A stretch of DNA of 5,227 nt from Oscillospiraceae bacterium. Lineage in GTDB: Bacteria; Bacillota; Clostridia; Oscillospirales; Oscillospiraceae. Numbering within the stretch: the stretch's first letter is position 1; each line of letters starts with the position of its first letter. Both the position numbers and the translations under genes were made by a program. The stretch is from NCBI GenBank assembly GCA_031261245.1, contig JAISKU010000046.1, positions 1 through 5,227 of the forward strand, given 5' to 3'. Below, piece after piece: positions 1 to 5,227 of this stretch. The notes under the pieces are model-generated. The model was not told where the DNA came from. It ran no database searches and was given only the letters and a program-made list of their open reading frames with translations.

Positions 1-1682
1 ATCTCCTTGAACTGCCTGTGGATTTCGGCGACCATTCTCATCGCGTTTCTGTTGACGCCGAGCATCAGCAGCGCCGAGAACACGGCGGGAATCGCCGCGC
101 CCGTCAGCATCCCGAAGAACACGGTCGGGTTCATGATATCAAAGCCGGTGAGGAGCGGTATATTTAGCCCGAGCTCGGTTATCGCGGTGTTTACCTCCGT
201 GATAAACGCCCCGAGCAGCGCGATTACCGTGAGTCCCGCCGCGCCGATCGCAAAGCCCTTTGTGACGGCCTTTACCGTATTCCCGGCGCTGTCCAGCTTG
301 TCCGTTATCTCCACAACGTCGTCGCCCAGGTCGCCCATTTCCGCAAGCCCGCGCGCGTTGTCAACAATCGGGCCGTAGGCGTCGTTTGAGATTATCATTC
401 CGACGATGGAGAGCATACCGACCGCCGCCATCGCGATCCCGAAGAGCGCGTACTGCGTGCCGCCCAGGGGCTCGCACAGCTTATACGCCACAAGCGCAGA
501 AATGCCGATACCCACAAGAGAGGGGAGCGTGCTCAAAAACGCGTAGGAGACGCCGGAGAGTATCGTGAACGCCGGGCCTGTCTCGCTCGCCTTGGCGGTG
601 AGCTGCACGGGCTTTTTGCTGTCGTCCGTGAAGTAGTCGCTGGCGATGCCGATTATCGTTCCGATGAACAGTCCGACCGCGCTTGCGCCCCAAACTCTCC
701 ACTCAAAGCCGAATACCGCGGTCGCAACTGCCGTCAGCACCGCGAAAAGTCCCGTTGTAACATACGTGCTCATATTGAGCGCCGTCGTGGGATTGCCCTT
801 TTTGCCCATCCTCGCGAGAGCCACGCCGATAATCGAGGACAAGAGCCCCAGCGCCGCGTAACAGAAAACCATGACGGTGAACTCGTGCCCGCCGCCTCTG
901 ACTAAGTCTATCGAGCTGCCGATTACGAGCGCGGCGGCCATTGACGCCACGTTTGAATCGAACAGATCCGCGCCCATTCCAGCGACGTCGCCGACGTTGT
1001 CGCCTACGTTGTCGGCAATAACGGCCGGGTTGCGCGGGTCGTCCTCCGGAATTCCGAGCTCAACCTTGCCCGCTAAATCCGCGGCCACATCAGCCGTTTT
1101 TGTAAAGATTCCGCCGCCCGCCTTTGCGAACAGCGCCATGGACGACGCGCCGAAGCTGAAGCCCAGAAGCGCGGTTGTGTCGCCCGTAATGATGAACACG
1201 AGCGAGACGCCGAGAAGCGACGCCCCGACGACGGCCATACCCATAACCGCGCCGCCGCGGAAGCCGGCGAGGAAGGAGTTGTGAATACCTTTTTGCGCGG
1301 CCTCCGCCGTCTTGACGTTCGCGATCGTCGCAATCTGAATGCCGATTTTACCGGCGATTGCCGAGAAGATCGTTCCGGCAATGTACGCGACCGCCATTTT
1401 GAGGTTCATCAGGATATTGCCGCTCCAGACAGGGGAGGGCAGGAAGAGAAAAATCAGCACCGCGACGACGCCGCAAAACTTCGCCAGAACCACGTATTCC
1501 TTGTTGAGGAACACGCGCGCCCCGCTCCTGATATAGCCGCCTATCTCAGCAATGCGCGCGTTTGACGACGGCTGCTTCTTGACCCACCTGTAAAGGTAGA
1601 CGGCAAAAAGGAACGCCGCAAACGATACGACGACCGAGAGTATAATCACCGCGTTGACACTTAGGCTCAAACTTCGACTCAT
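1..1682 (-). CDS. hppA: Membrane-bound ion-translocating pyrophosphatase, C-terminus cut by window edge
   Basis: Integral membrane pyrophosphatase that couples hydrolysis of PPi to two phosphates to pumping of H+ (or Na+) out of the cytoplasm. The frame is open from the ATG at 1682 to the window edge, giving 560 residues; the family usually has about 660-800, so the last helices are missing. Seen: hydrophobic N-terminal helix (about 10-31), the early FRGGAVMGM motif, GGGIFTK (189-195), the DVAAD acidic pair (D198, D202), the catalytic EDDPRNPA stretch (213-220), DNVGDNVGD (224-232), NDAYGPI, and TDKLDSAGNT (460-469). K471 and T474 follow GNT, the known pattern of K+-independent enzymes; K+-dependent ones have Ala and Gly there. 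In the ion-gate helix DLFDSN (239-244), Asp242 stands where K+-independent H+ pumps normally have Glu, and Ala246 lies at the alternative Glu position. The start is set by GAGGAGG (1690-1696), 7 nt upstream. The gene has its own promoter. Family assignment is certain; the pumped ion is inference. Confidence 0.97.
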   Translation of the reverse strand, partial: MSRSLSLSVNAVIILSVVVSFAAFLFAVYLYRWVKKQPSSNARIAEIGGYIRSGARVFLNKEYVVLAKFCGVVAVLIFLFLPSPVWSGNILMNLKMAVAYIAGTIFSAIAGKIGIQIATIANVKTAEAAQKGIHNSFLAGFRGGAVMGMAVVGASLLGVSLVFIITGDTTALLGFSFGASSMALFAKAGGGIFTKTADVAADLAGKVELGIPEDDPRNPAVIADNVGDNVGDVAGMGADLFDSNVASMAAALVIGSSIDLVRGGGHEFTVMVFCYAALGLLSSIIGVALARMGKKGNPTTALNMSTYVTTGLFAVLTAVATAVFGFEWRVWGASAVGLFIGTIIGIASDYFTDDSKKPVQLTAKASETGPAFTILSGVSYAFLSTLPSLVGIGISALVAYKLCEPLGGTQYALFGIAMAAVGMLSIVGMIISNDAYGPIVDNARGLAEMGDLGDDVVEITDKLDSAGNTVKAVTKGFAIGAAGLTVIALLGAFITEVNTAITELGLNIPLLTGFDIMNPTVFFGMLTGAAIPAVFSALLMLGVNRNAMRMVAEIHRQFKE

Positions 1683-1722
1683 ATAATATCCTCCTCAAAA
1701 TTTAGAAAATTTAACGTTTTTT

Positions 1723-1751
1723 ATTCTATCAAATCTTTATTTTAATGTCAA
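1723..1751 (-). promoter_or_regulatory. Strong sigma-A promoter of hppA
   Basis: Read on the minus strand, a perfect -35 box TTGACA (1746-1751) is followed by a 17-bp spacer and the -10 box TAGAAT (1723-1728). The spacer ends in TGA, so the -10 is also extended (TGnTAGAAT). Predicted transcription starts near 1716, giving a leader of about 34 nt before the ATG at 1682. This close match predicts strong constitutive expression unless the palindrome upstream modulates it. Confidence 0.85.
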
Positions 1752-1756
1752 ACTAT

Positions 1757-1772
1757 TTCGACTTTTGTCGAA
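1757..1772. repeat. Perfect 16-bp palindrome TTCGAC-N4-GTCGAA upstream of the hppA promoter
   Basis: Six-base arms TTCGAC and GTCGAA are separated by TTTT. The element ends 5 bp upstream of the hppA -35 box and lies between that box and the preceding operon's terminator. Because it is upstream of the predicted start it is not in the hppA transcript, so a protein-binding site for an activator or repressor is more plausible than an RNA hairpin. I do not recognise it as the site of a named regulator. It could also be chance. Confidence 0.45.
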
Positions 1773-1789
1773 CCCTGCGGTATAAGCGC

Positions 1790-1828
1790 AAAAAAGCTCC
1801 GATAACCGCAACGGTCATCGGAGCTTTT
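1790..1828 (-). terminator. Intrinsic terminator of the ABC importer operon
   Basis: On the minus strand a 12-bp stem AAAAGCTCCGAT / ATCGGAGCTTTT continues through a G-U wobble into a 4-bp inner stem ACCG / CGGT with a 3-nt loop, and is followed by a run of six T (1795-1790). It begins 16 nt after the ATPase stop codon. The wobble (G-U on minus, A-C mismatch on plus) and the immediate T run show it acts on the minus strand. A T6 tract also lies on the plus strand (1834-1839), but no plus-strand gene needs it. Confidence 0.92.
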
Positions 1829-1843
1829 CCGCGTTTTTTGTTA

Positions 1844-2626
1844 TTATATAGTGTATTCCGGTTGCGGCCTCGCGCTCGCGAGGTGCAGCTTTTCGAGAAT
1901 CACGCGTCTGAGGTTCAGAAACTCCACGCCGCCTCTGTGGCGCGGGTGCGGAAAATCGACAATCAGCTCCTCGCTGATTTTTCCCGGTCGCGGCGTCATT
2001 ATCACAATCCTGTCGGACAGGTATATCGCCTCGTCCACGTCGTGCGTCACGAGTATCATCGTCGTACCGTTTGCCTTCCATATCTCAAGCAGCTTATCCT
2101 GCAAATCGGCGCGCGTGAAGCTGTCGAGCGCGCCCATCGGCTCGTCGAGCAGCAGCACGGCAGGCCGGTTTATCAACGACCGCGCGATTGCCGCGCGCTG
2201 CGCCATGCCGCCGGATATCTGGTGAGGGTAGGAGCGCTCAAACCCCTCGAGCCCGACAAGGTTCAAATACTCGGACACATCGCCCTTGTGCTGCCTGTAT
2301 ATGCGCCGCGCCTTCAGCCCCGCCGCGATGTTCTTTTCCACCGTGAGCCACGGGAACAGCCCATGCTGCTGGAAAACGTACCCGCGCTCCGGCGACGGCT
2401 TCTCGATAATCTCACCGTTTAGCGTAAGCGTACCAGCCTGCGGGCGGTCAAGCCCCGCAATCAGACGCAGCAGCGTCGTCTTGCCGCAGCCGGAGGAGCC
2501 GATTATCGACACGAACTCGCCCTCGTTTACGGTCAGGTTGATATCGCGCAGGGCTTCAAGCGGATTCCCGTGCACATCCGTGTAAATGCGGGTCACGCCC
2601 GTGACCTCAACTGCGTTCTTCGACAC
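1844..2626 (-). CDS. ABC importer ATPase, nitrate/sulfonate/taurine family (SsuB/TauB-like)
   Basis: Cytoplasmic ATP-hydrolysing subunit that powers the permease encoded just upstream. The 260 residues match the usual length of this family and all ATPase motifs are intact: Walker A GSSGCGKTT (43-51), Q-loop FQQHGLFPW (85-93), signature ISGGMAQR (137-144), Walker B VLLLDEP (157-163), D-loop ALD (166-168) and switch histidine H195 in VTHD. The FQQHGLFPW and SGGMAQR forms are typical of the SsuB/TauB/NrtD branch, which imports sulfonates, taurine, nitrate or related small molecules. The start is GTG at 2626; an in-frame TGA lies three codons upstream, so this is the first start available. It overlaps the permease by 20 nt, with a G-rich weak ribosome site (2637-2644) 10 nt before it, suggesting translational coupling. 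The gene ends 16 nt before a terminator and is last in its operon. The residues after about 235 are a variable tail. Family is certain; substrate is unknown. Confidence 0.95.
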   Translation of the reverse strand: MSKNAVEVTGVTRIYTDVHGNPLEALRDINLTVNEGEFVSIIGSSGCGKTTLLRLIAGLDRPQAGTLTLNGEIIEKPSPERGYVFQQHGLFPWLTVEKNIAAGLKARRIYRQHKGDVSEYLNLVGLEGFERSYPHQISGGMAQRAAIARSLINRPAVLLLDEPMGALDSFTRADLQDKLLEIWKANGTTMILVTHDVDEAIYLSDRIVIMTPRPGKISEELIVDFPHPRHRGGVEFLNLRRVILEKLHLASARPQPEYTI

Positions 2627-3590
2627 TTGACGTCAACCCCCTTTGCCAGATAAGCGCGCGGCTTTGAATCGCGCCGATTATTTTCAAAATTACGGAAAAC
2701 AGCACCGCCATAATTATAATGGCGGCGTAGACCTTGTAGTAGCTGCTCCACGCCTTCGCCCAGTTGATGTAGTAGCCGAGCCCGCCGCGCGCGCCCATCA
2801 TCTCCGTCATGACGAGCGTGGTGAACGCGAGTCCGTTCGCCGTTGAAACGCCCGTAAATATCGACGGCAGCGCGTTCGGAATCGCCACGTGCAGCAGCTG
2901 GTAGAACCGCCCGCCGCCTATCGTCTGCGCGACCTCAAAATACGCCTTCTGCGTCGCCTGCATACCGCGCGCCGTCTGGAATCCGATCGGGAACCACGCG
3001 CACATCGATACCAGAAAACACCCCGCGAGGAAGGACGACGGGAAAATGTTGAGCGCGAACGGCATCCACGCCACGGCGGGAATCACGCCCGTCATCTTCA
3101 AAACCGGCATAATCCAGTAATTCGCCTTGACGAACCACCCGATCAGTATGCCCGTACCCACGCCGAGCAGAACGCCGCTGAAAAACCCGAAAGCGTAGAG
3201 TCTCAGCGAGTAGACGAGGTTACTCAGCAGAAACTCCCACTCCTCCACAAAAACCCACGTTATCTGCGAGGGCCCCGGGAAAAACGGCATGTGCAAAAGC
3301 CCGAACTTGGTGCCGAGCAAATCCCACGTCAGCAGCACTAATCCGATAAAGAACCGGAACGGCGCGCGCTTCGCGTATTTCTCGCGGCGCTCCTCGTTAA
3401 ACCACGAAAACACCGCGGTGGCCAGATATATAAAAATCAGACCCGCGAGGATAGCGCGGTACGCCTCGTCGCGGATAACAAAGGTCTGATTCTGGAGGGT
3501 GGGGAGCACAAAGCTCCCCACCTCCGCGAGGGCGAATCCCGACAGCGTCAGAACCGTCCAAAATGTAAACTTGATATTCGAGATTCTCAT
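2607..3590 (-). CDS. ABC importer permease (SsuC/TauC-like) with extra N-terminal membrane domain
   Basis: Inner-membrane channel subunit of the importer. The family core starts near residue 78 (FRFFIGLVLLTWDLLG, then the PFFPGPSQI loop) and has hydrophobic segments at about 79-95, 127-153, 157-180, 186-205, 243-263 and 288-308. The EAA loop that docks on the ATPase is clear at about 219-246 (EVAQTIGGGRFYQLL, then AIPNALPSIFTG). Family members are commonly 250-280 residues; this one has 327, because residues 1-77 add two further hydrophobic segments (about 10-30 and 45-64) and a charged cytoplasmic-type linker (EERREKYAKR, 66-75). The ATG at 3590 lies 1 nt after the receptor stop codon. I see no ribosome site before it, so translation probably re-initiates from the preceding gene. 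No convincing internal start would give a core-length protein, so the extension appears genuine. The 3' end overlaps the ATPase gene by 20 nt. Substrate is unknown. Confidence 0.94.
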   Translation of the reverse strand: MRISNIKFTFWTVLTLSGFALAEVGSFVLPTLQNQTFVIRDEAYRAILAGLIFIYLATAVFSWFNEERREKYAKRAPFRFFIGLVLLTWDLLGTKFGLLHMPFFPGPSQITWVFVEEWEFLLSNLVYSLRLYAFGFFSGVLLGVGTGILIGWFVKANYWIMPVLKMTGVIPAVAWMPFALNIFPSSFLAGCFLVSMCAWFPIGFQTARGMQATQKAYFEVAQTIGGGRFYQLLHVAIPNALPSIFTGVSTANGLAFTTLVMTEMMGARGGLGYYINWAKAWSSYYKVYAAIIIMAVLFSVILKIIGAIQSRALIWQRGLTSSVEERS

Positions 3591-3591
3591 A

Positions 3592-4713
3592 TTAATAATC
3601 GTTTGTCGCTACGTCGGCGTACAGCTTTCCGGCGATCTCCTCCGCGTCCGTGGAGGACGTCAGATATCCGAGGTCGATCAGCTTCTGGCTGAAGTACACA
3701 ACATCCTCGTAGACGTTCGCCGTGCCCGCGGCGCGATCCGCGTATGTCGGATAGTCGTAGTTTTTGATGAGCTTTACCGCCAGGTCAACGTCGTCCACGT
3801 TTATGTACTTCTTGTCGATGACCAGCTTTGCGGCCGCTTCCGGATTGTCGTTAATCCAGTTCTGCGCCGAGTGATAGGCGCGCAGCAGCGAGGCGATCTG
3901 CTCGGGATCCTCTCTCAGAACCTTTTCGGAGGCCATGAGGAAGCAGCAATATCTCCCGTCAAAGGGGTGGGAATCGTGCAGGTCAAAAATCTTGCGGAAA
4001 CCGCTGTCCAGCGCCTGCGCGCCTATCGGATCCCAGATGGCCACGGCGTCAACCTCGCCCTTTCTTGCGGCCTCAAGCTCCAGATTGCCGTCGCCGTAGG
4101 GGATAAACTCAACCTCGTCGTCCTTGACGGAGGACAAGCCCTTGTTGACCTTGACGCCATATGTCTCGAGCCAGACCTGAGCGACCTGATGCTCCGTGCT
4201 GCCGAGCTCCTCGATGGCGATTTTCGCTCCCGCCAAATCCTCGGGCTTCTGAATGGGCGAATCCTCAAGCACCACGATTGTTATGCAGCCCCTGTGCAGA
4301 CCGTCCACGACCTTGATGCCGACGCCGTTCTCAATAGACGGGAAGTAGGCGTAGTCCCAGTTTGCGAGCGGCAACGTGCCGTTATCAAGGCTGATCTTGC
4401 GCGTGTCGGAGTCTGCGGTAATCAGCTCGACGTCATACCCCTCGTCGGCGAAATAGCCGTTTTCAAAGGCAATCAGCGTCGGAATTCCGCAAAGCCCCGT
4501 GCCCTTGACAAGTTGAATCTTCTTGAGCACCTTCGGAGCTTCGGGCGTGGCGGCGGGCGCCGCCGTGCTGTCCCCGGATTGCGCCGGCGGAGTGGTGGCG
4601 CTCTGTGCCGGAGTATCGGCCGGCGGGGCGGCGGGTGCGGCTTTCGGCGCGCACGACGCGAACAGCGCGAGCGCGAGTGCCACGGATAATGCGATCGAGA
4701 TTATGCGTTTCAT
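3592..4713 (-). CDS. ABC importer substrate-binding lipoprotein (NMT1/SsuA-like)
   Basis: Extracytoplasmic receptor that captures the substrate and delivers it to the permease. Residues 1-20 are a lipoprotein signal peptide (KR, then a hydrophobic core) with lipobox FASC and Cys21 as lipid anchor; Phe at -3 is less usual than Leu. Residues 22-60 form an Ala/Pro/Thr-rich tether. The NMT1/SsuA-type binding fold runs from about 63 to 373 and begins IQLVKGTGLCGIPTL, followed by FENGYFADEGYDVEL, the usual opening of this family. Further hallmarks are EDLAGAKIAIEELGS (158-172), VDAVAIWDP (221-229) and an ASEKVLREDPEQI helix start. Cysteines occur at 75, 143, 256 and 257; the last two are adjacent in a segment that should lie near the binding cleft. 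The ATG at 4713 has GGAGGA (4721-4726) 7 nt upstream. It is first in the operon, with promoter and palindrome upstream. The ligand could be a sulfonate, taurine, nitrate, a pyrimidine precursor or another small molecule; the sequence does not decide. Confidence 0.94.
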   Translation of the reverse strand: MKRIISIALSVALALALFASCAPKAAPAAPPADTPAQSATTPPAQSGDSTAAPAATPEAPKVLKKIQLVKGTGLCGIPTLIAFENGYFADEGYDVELITADSDTRKISLDNGTLPLANWDYAYFPSIENGVGIKVVDGLHRGCITIVVLEDSPIQKPEDLAGAKIAIEELGSTEHQVAQVWLETYGVKVNKGLSSVKDDEVEFIPYGDGNLELEAARKGEVDAVAIWDPIGAQALDSGFRKIFDLHDSHPFDGRYCCFLMASEKVLREDPEQIASLLRAYHSAQNWINDNPEAAAKLVIDKKYINVDDVDLAVKLIKNYDYPTYADRAAGTANVYEDVVYFSQKLIDLGYLTSSTDAEEIAGKLYADVATNDY

Positions 4714-4756
4714 TTTTTATTCCTCCAAATTATTTATTGGGTGTGGTCGGAATTGT

Positions 4757-4782
4757 TAAAACATATATTCATATATGTTTTA
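4757..4782. promoter_or_regulatory. Perfect 12-2-12 AT-rich palindrome at the operon transcript start, likely operator
   Basis: Arms TAAAACATATAT (4757-4768) and ATATATGTTTTA (4771-4782) are perfect inverted repeats separated by only TC. The element covers roughly +4 to +30 of the transcript predicted from the promoter at 4793-4821 and ends 43 bp before the receptor start codon. A 2-nt loop and almost no GC make a stable RNA hairpin unlikely, and no T run follows, so it is not a terminator. A dimeric repressor blocking transcription of the importer operon is the simplest reading. I cannot name the regulator, and no regulator gene lies in the window. Confidence 0.6.
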
Positions 4783-4792
4783 TATAAATTGC

Positions 4793-4821
4793 AGTATGCC
4801 GCAAAAGTACATGAAAGTCAA
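4793..4821 (-). promoter_or_regulatory. Sigma-A promoter of the ABC importer operon
   Basis: On the minus strand, -35 TTGACT (4816-4821), a 17-bp spacer and -10 CATACT (4793-4798), predicting a start near 4786 and a leader of about 72 nt. The -10 matches only 4 of 6 consensus bases, which fits a promoter that is helped or regulated. Two T tracts on this strand (4826-4830 and 4833-4839), about one helical turn upstream of the -35, look like an UP element or bent DNA. The prediction rests on box matches and spacing only. Confidence 0.6.
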
Positions 4822-4865
4822 TAGCAAAAATCAAAAAAATCAGCCGCGAAATAATTTTGTAGGTT

Positions 4866-4896
4866 TTGCACAAACATCTTGCCGTGTTTTGTGCAA
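4866..4896. repeat. Inverted repeat TTGCACAAA-N13-TTTGTGCAA upstream of the operon promoter
   Basis: Perfect 9-base arms lie at 4866-4874 and 4888-4896, with centres 22 bp apart, about two helical turns; CA and TG add two more complementary bases if one base is bulged. It sits between the tRNA-Pro terminator and the operon promoter, about 80-110 bp upstream of the predicted operon start. No T run follows on either strand, so it is not a standard terminator. An activator site with two half-sites on one face of the DNA is possible; so is a hairpin in read-through RNA from the tRNA gene. Confidence 0.45.
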
Positions 4897-4907
4897 TAAA
4901 CCGAAAC

Positions 4908-4936
4908 AACCCCGCAACCATTTCGGCTGCGGGGTT
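4908..4936 (-). terminator. Probable intrinsic terminator of tRNA-Pro
   Basis: On the minus strand a 12-bp stem AACCCCGCAGCC / GGTTGCGGGGTT with one G-U wobble and loop GAAAT starts 6 nt after the tRNA CCA end. The following tract (GTTTCGGTTTATT) is T-rich but interrupted, so termination may be incomplete. On the plus strand the wobble becomes an A-C mismatch, so minus is the better orientation. Confidence 0.75.
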
Positions 4937-4942
4937 ATTTCT

Positions 4943-5019
4943 TGGTCCGGGCTGCGGGATTCGAACCCACGGCCTCTTGCTCCCAAAGCAAGCGCGCTAC
5001 CAAACTGCGCCAAGCCCGG
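4943..5019 (-). tRNA. tRNA-Pro (anticodon UGG), CCA encoded
   Basis: Complete cloverleaf on the minus strand: 7-bp acceptor CCGGGCT / AGCCCGG, D-arm GCGC-AGTTTGGTA-GCGC, anticodon arm CTTGC-TTTGGGA-GCAAG with anticodon TGG, variable loop AGGCC, T-arm GTGGG-TTCGAAT-CCCGC (one G-U pair), discriminator A and genomically encoded CCA (4943-4945). Total 77 nt, 74 without CCA. UGG with wobble U34 can read all four proline codons after modification. It has its own promoter about 12 nt upstream and a hairpin terminator downstream, so it is a single-gene unit. Long plus-strand reading frames crossing it are antisense artefacts. I see no duplicated 3' end that would indicate an integration site in this window. 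Confidence 0.97.
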
Positions 5020-5030
5020 ACATCTTGCCT

Positions 5031-5059
5031 ATTGTACATGACAAAAATAAGATTTTCAA
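5031..5059 (-). promoter_or_regulatory. Sigma-A promoter of tRNA-Pro
   Basis: On the minus strand, -35 TTGAAA (5054-5059), 17-bp spacer and -10 TACAAT (5031-5036), each matching 5 of 6 consensus bases. Predicted start near 5024, about 5 nt before the mature tRNA 5' end at 5019, a short leader for RNase P to remove. It is divergent from the deaminase promoter; the two -35 boxes are 15 bp apart. Confidence 0.8.
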
Positions 5060-5074
5060 GTGTAAAATTCGCTA

Positions 5075-5103
5075 TTGCATGTGCGGCGCGAAAAATGTAT
5101 AAT
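5075..5103 (+). promoter_or_regulatory. Sigma-A promoter of the deaminase gene
   Basis: On the plus strand, -35 TTGCAT (5075-5080), 17-bp spacer and a perfect -10 TATAAT (5098-5103). Predicted start near 5110 leaves a leader of about 20 nt that consists of little more than the ribosome binding site. It fires away from the tRNA-Pro promoter. Confidence 0.8.
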
Positions 5104-5129
5104 ACAGAAAAAAACGGGAGGGTACCACC

Positions 5130-5227
5130 ATGGCACGTCGCGACAAGGAAAATTACTACCTCGATATCGCGGAGACCGTTCTGGAGCGTTCCACCTGCCT
5201 GCGCCGGAATTACGGCGCTATAATCGT
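5130..5227 (+). CDS. dCMP/cytidine deaminase family protein, N-terminal 32 residues only
   Basis: Start of a zinc-dependent deaminase of the deoxycytidylate (ComEB-type) family, which converts dCMP to dUMP to supply thymidylate synthesis. Only 32 codons are in the window. The visible sequence, MARRDKENYYLDIAETVLER followed by STCLRRNYGAIIV, is the typical opening: an Asp-rich start, the LDIAETV helix, then the conserved cysteine and RRNYGAIIV strand. The zinc-binding HAE and PCxxC motifs lie beyond the edge and cannot be checked. The ATG at 5130 has GGAGGG (5117-5122) 7 nt upstream and a consensus promoter before it. Only gene on the plus strand. Related members of the same fold cannot be fully excluded from so short a fragment. 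Confidence 0.85.
   Translation, partial: MARRDKENYYLDIAETVLERSTCLRRNYGAII

Noticed and set aside
7..1565. Several plus-strand open frames opposite hppA (for example 7-378 and 871-1284).
   Set aside because: Ser/Pro/Ala/Thr-rich antisense translations of a continuous, motif-complete hppA reading frame.
1745..2422. 225-codon plus-strand open frame opposite the ATPase gene, and a 396-codon one at 3499-4689 opposite the receptor gene.
   Set aside because: Arg/His/Val-rich or low-quality translations with no family resemblance, lying wholly opposite genes with intact motifs. They are shadows of GC-biased codon use.
4714..4860. Possible riboswitch (for example thiamine) in the leader of the importer operon.
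   Set aside because: The predicted leader is only about 72 nt and AT-rich, with no conserved riboswitch core that I recognise; its only strong symmetry is a palindrome with a 2-nt centre.
4866..4896. Inverted repeat as a second terminator after tRNA-Pro.
   Set aside because: The minus-strand sequence after the hairpin is AAAACC and the plus-strand sequence is TAAACC, with no T run on either side.
4900..5025. tRNA-Pro as an integration site for a mobile element.
   Set aside because: No integrase gene, no repeated copy of the tRNA 3' end in the window, and the neighbours are ordinary chromosomal genes.
4775..5223. Plus-strand reading frames across the tRNA giving peptides such as GLRDSNPRPLAPKAS and GFEPTASCSQSKR.
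   Set aside because: These are the well-known false proteins made by translating the antisense of a tRNA gene. The cloverleaf accounts fully for the sequence, and the frames lack ribosome sites.

Overview
The window looks like chromosomal DNA from a low-to-medium GC Gram-positive anaerobe, most likely a member of the Clostridia. The basis is fairly GC-rich genes separated by AT-rich spacers, strong GGAGG-type ribosome binding sites, near-consensus sigma-A promoters, a tRNA with encoded CCA, a lipoprotein-type solute receptor, an ion-pumping membrane pyrophosphatase, and a deaminase N-terminus of the type I associate with Clostridia. That placement is inference. There is no 16S gene or other marker, and no sign of phage, transposon or CRISPR.

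Layout, left to right. Positions 1-1682 (minus strand) carry the first 560 codons of a membrane-bound ion-translocating pyrophosphatase (hppA); its C-terminus lies outside the window. A 161-bp spacer (1683-1843) holds the strong hppA promoter, a 16-bp palindrome just upstream of it, and an intrinsic terminator that ends the next operon. Positions 1844-4713 (minus strand) are a complete three-gene ABC importer operon of the nitrate/sulfonate/taurine (NitT/TauT) type, transcribed receptor lipoprotein, then permease, then ATPase. The first two genes are 1 nt apart and the last two overlap by 20 nt. The 416-bp spacer 4714-5129 has no protein gene. It contains the operon's promoter with a perfect AT-rich palindrome at the predicted transcript start, a second inverted repeat further upstream, a tRNA-Pro(UGG) gene on the minus strand with its own promoter and terminator, and the divergent promoter of the last gene. 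Positions 5130-5227 (plus strand) are the first 32 codons of a dCMP/cytidine deaminase family protein.

Functionally there are four independent transcription units: energy conservation (PPi-driven cation pumping), uptake of a small organic or inorganic anion or related compound, translation (tRNA-Pro) and pyrimidine nucleotide metabolism. Nothing indicates that they form one system. The importer's substrate cannot be read from the sequence: no desulfonation, nitrate-reduction or thiamine genes lie beside it, and I see no recognisable riboswitch. The points most worth checking are the pyrophosphatase's ion-gate and K+-site residues, the permease's extra N-terminal membrane domain, and the two palindromes flanking the operon promoter. 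I did not find evidence for a previously undescribed system.
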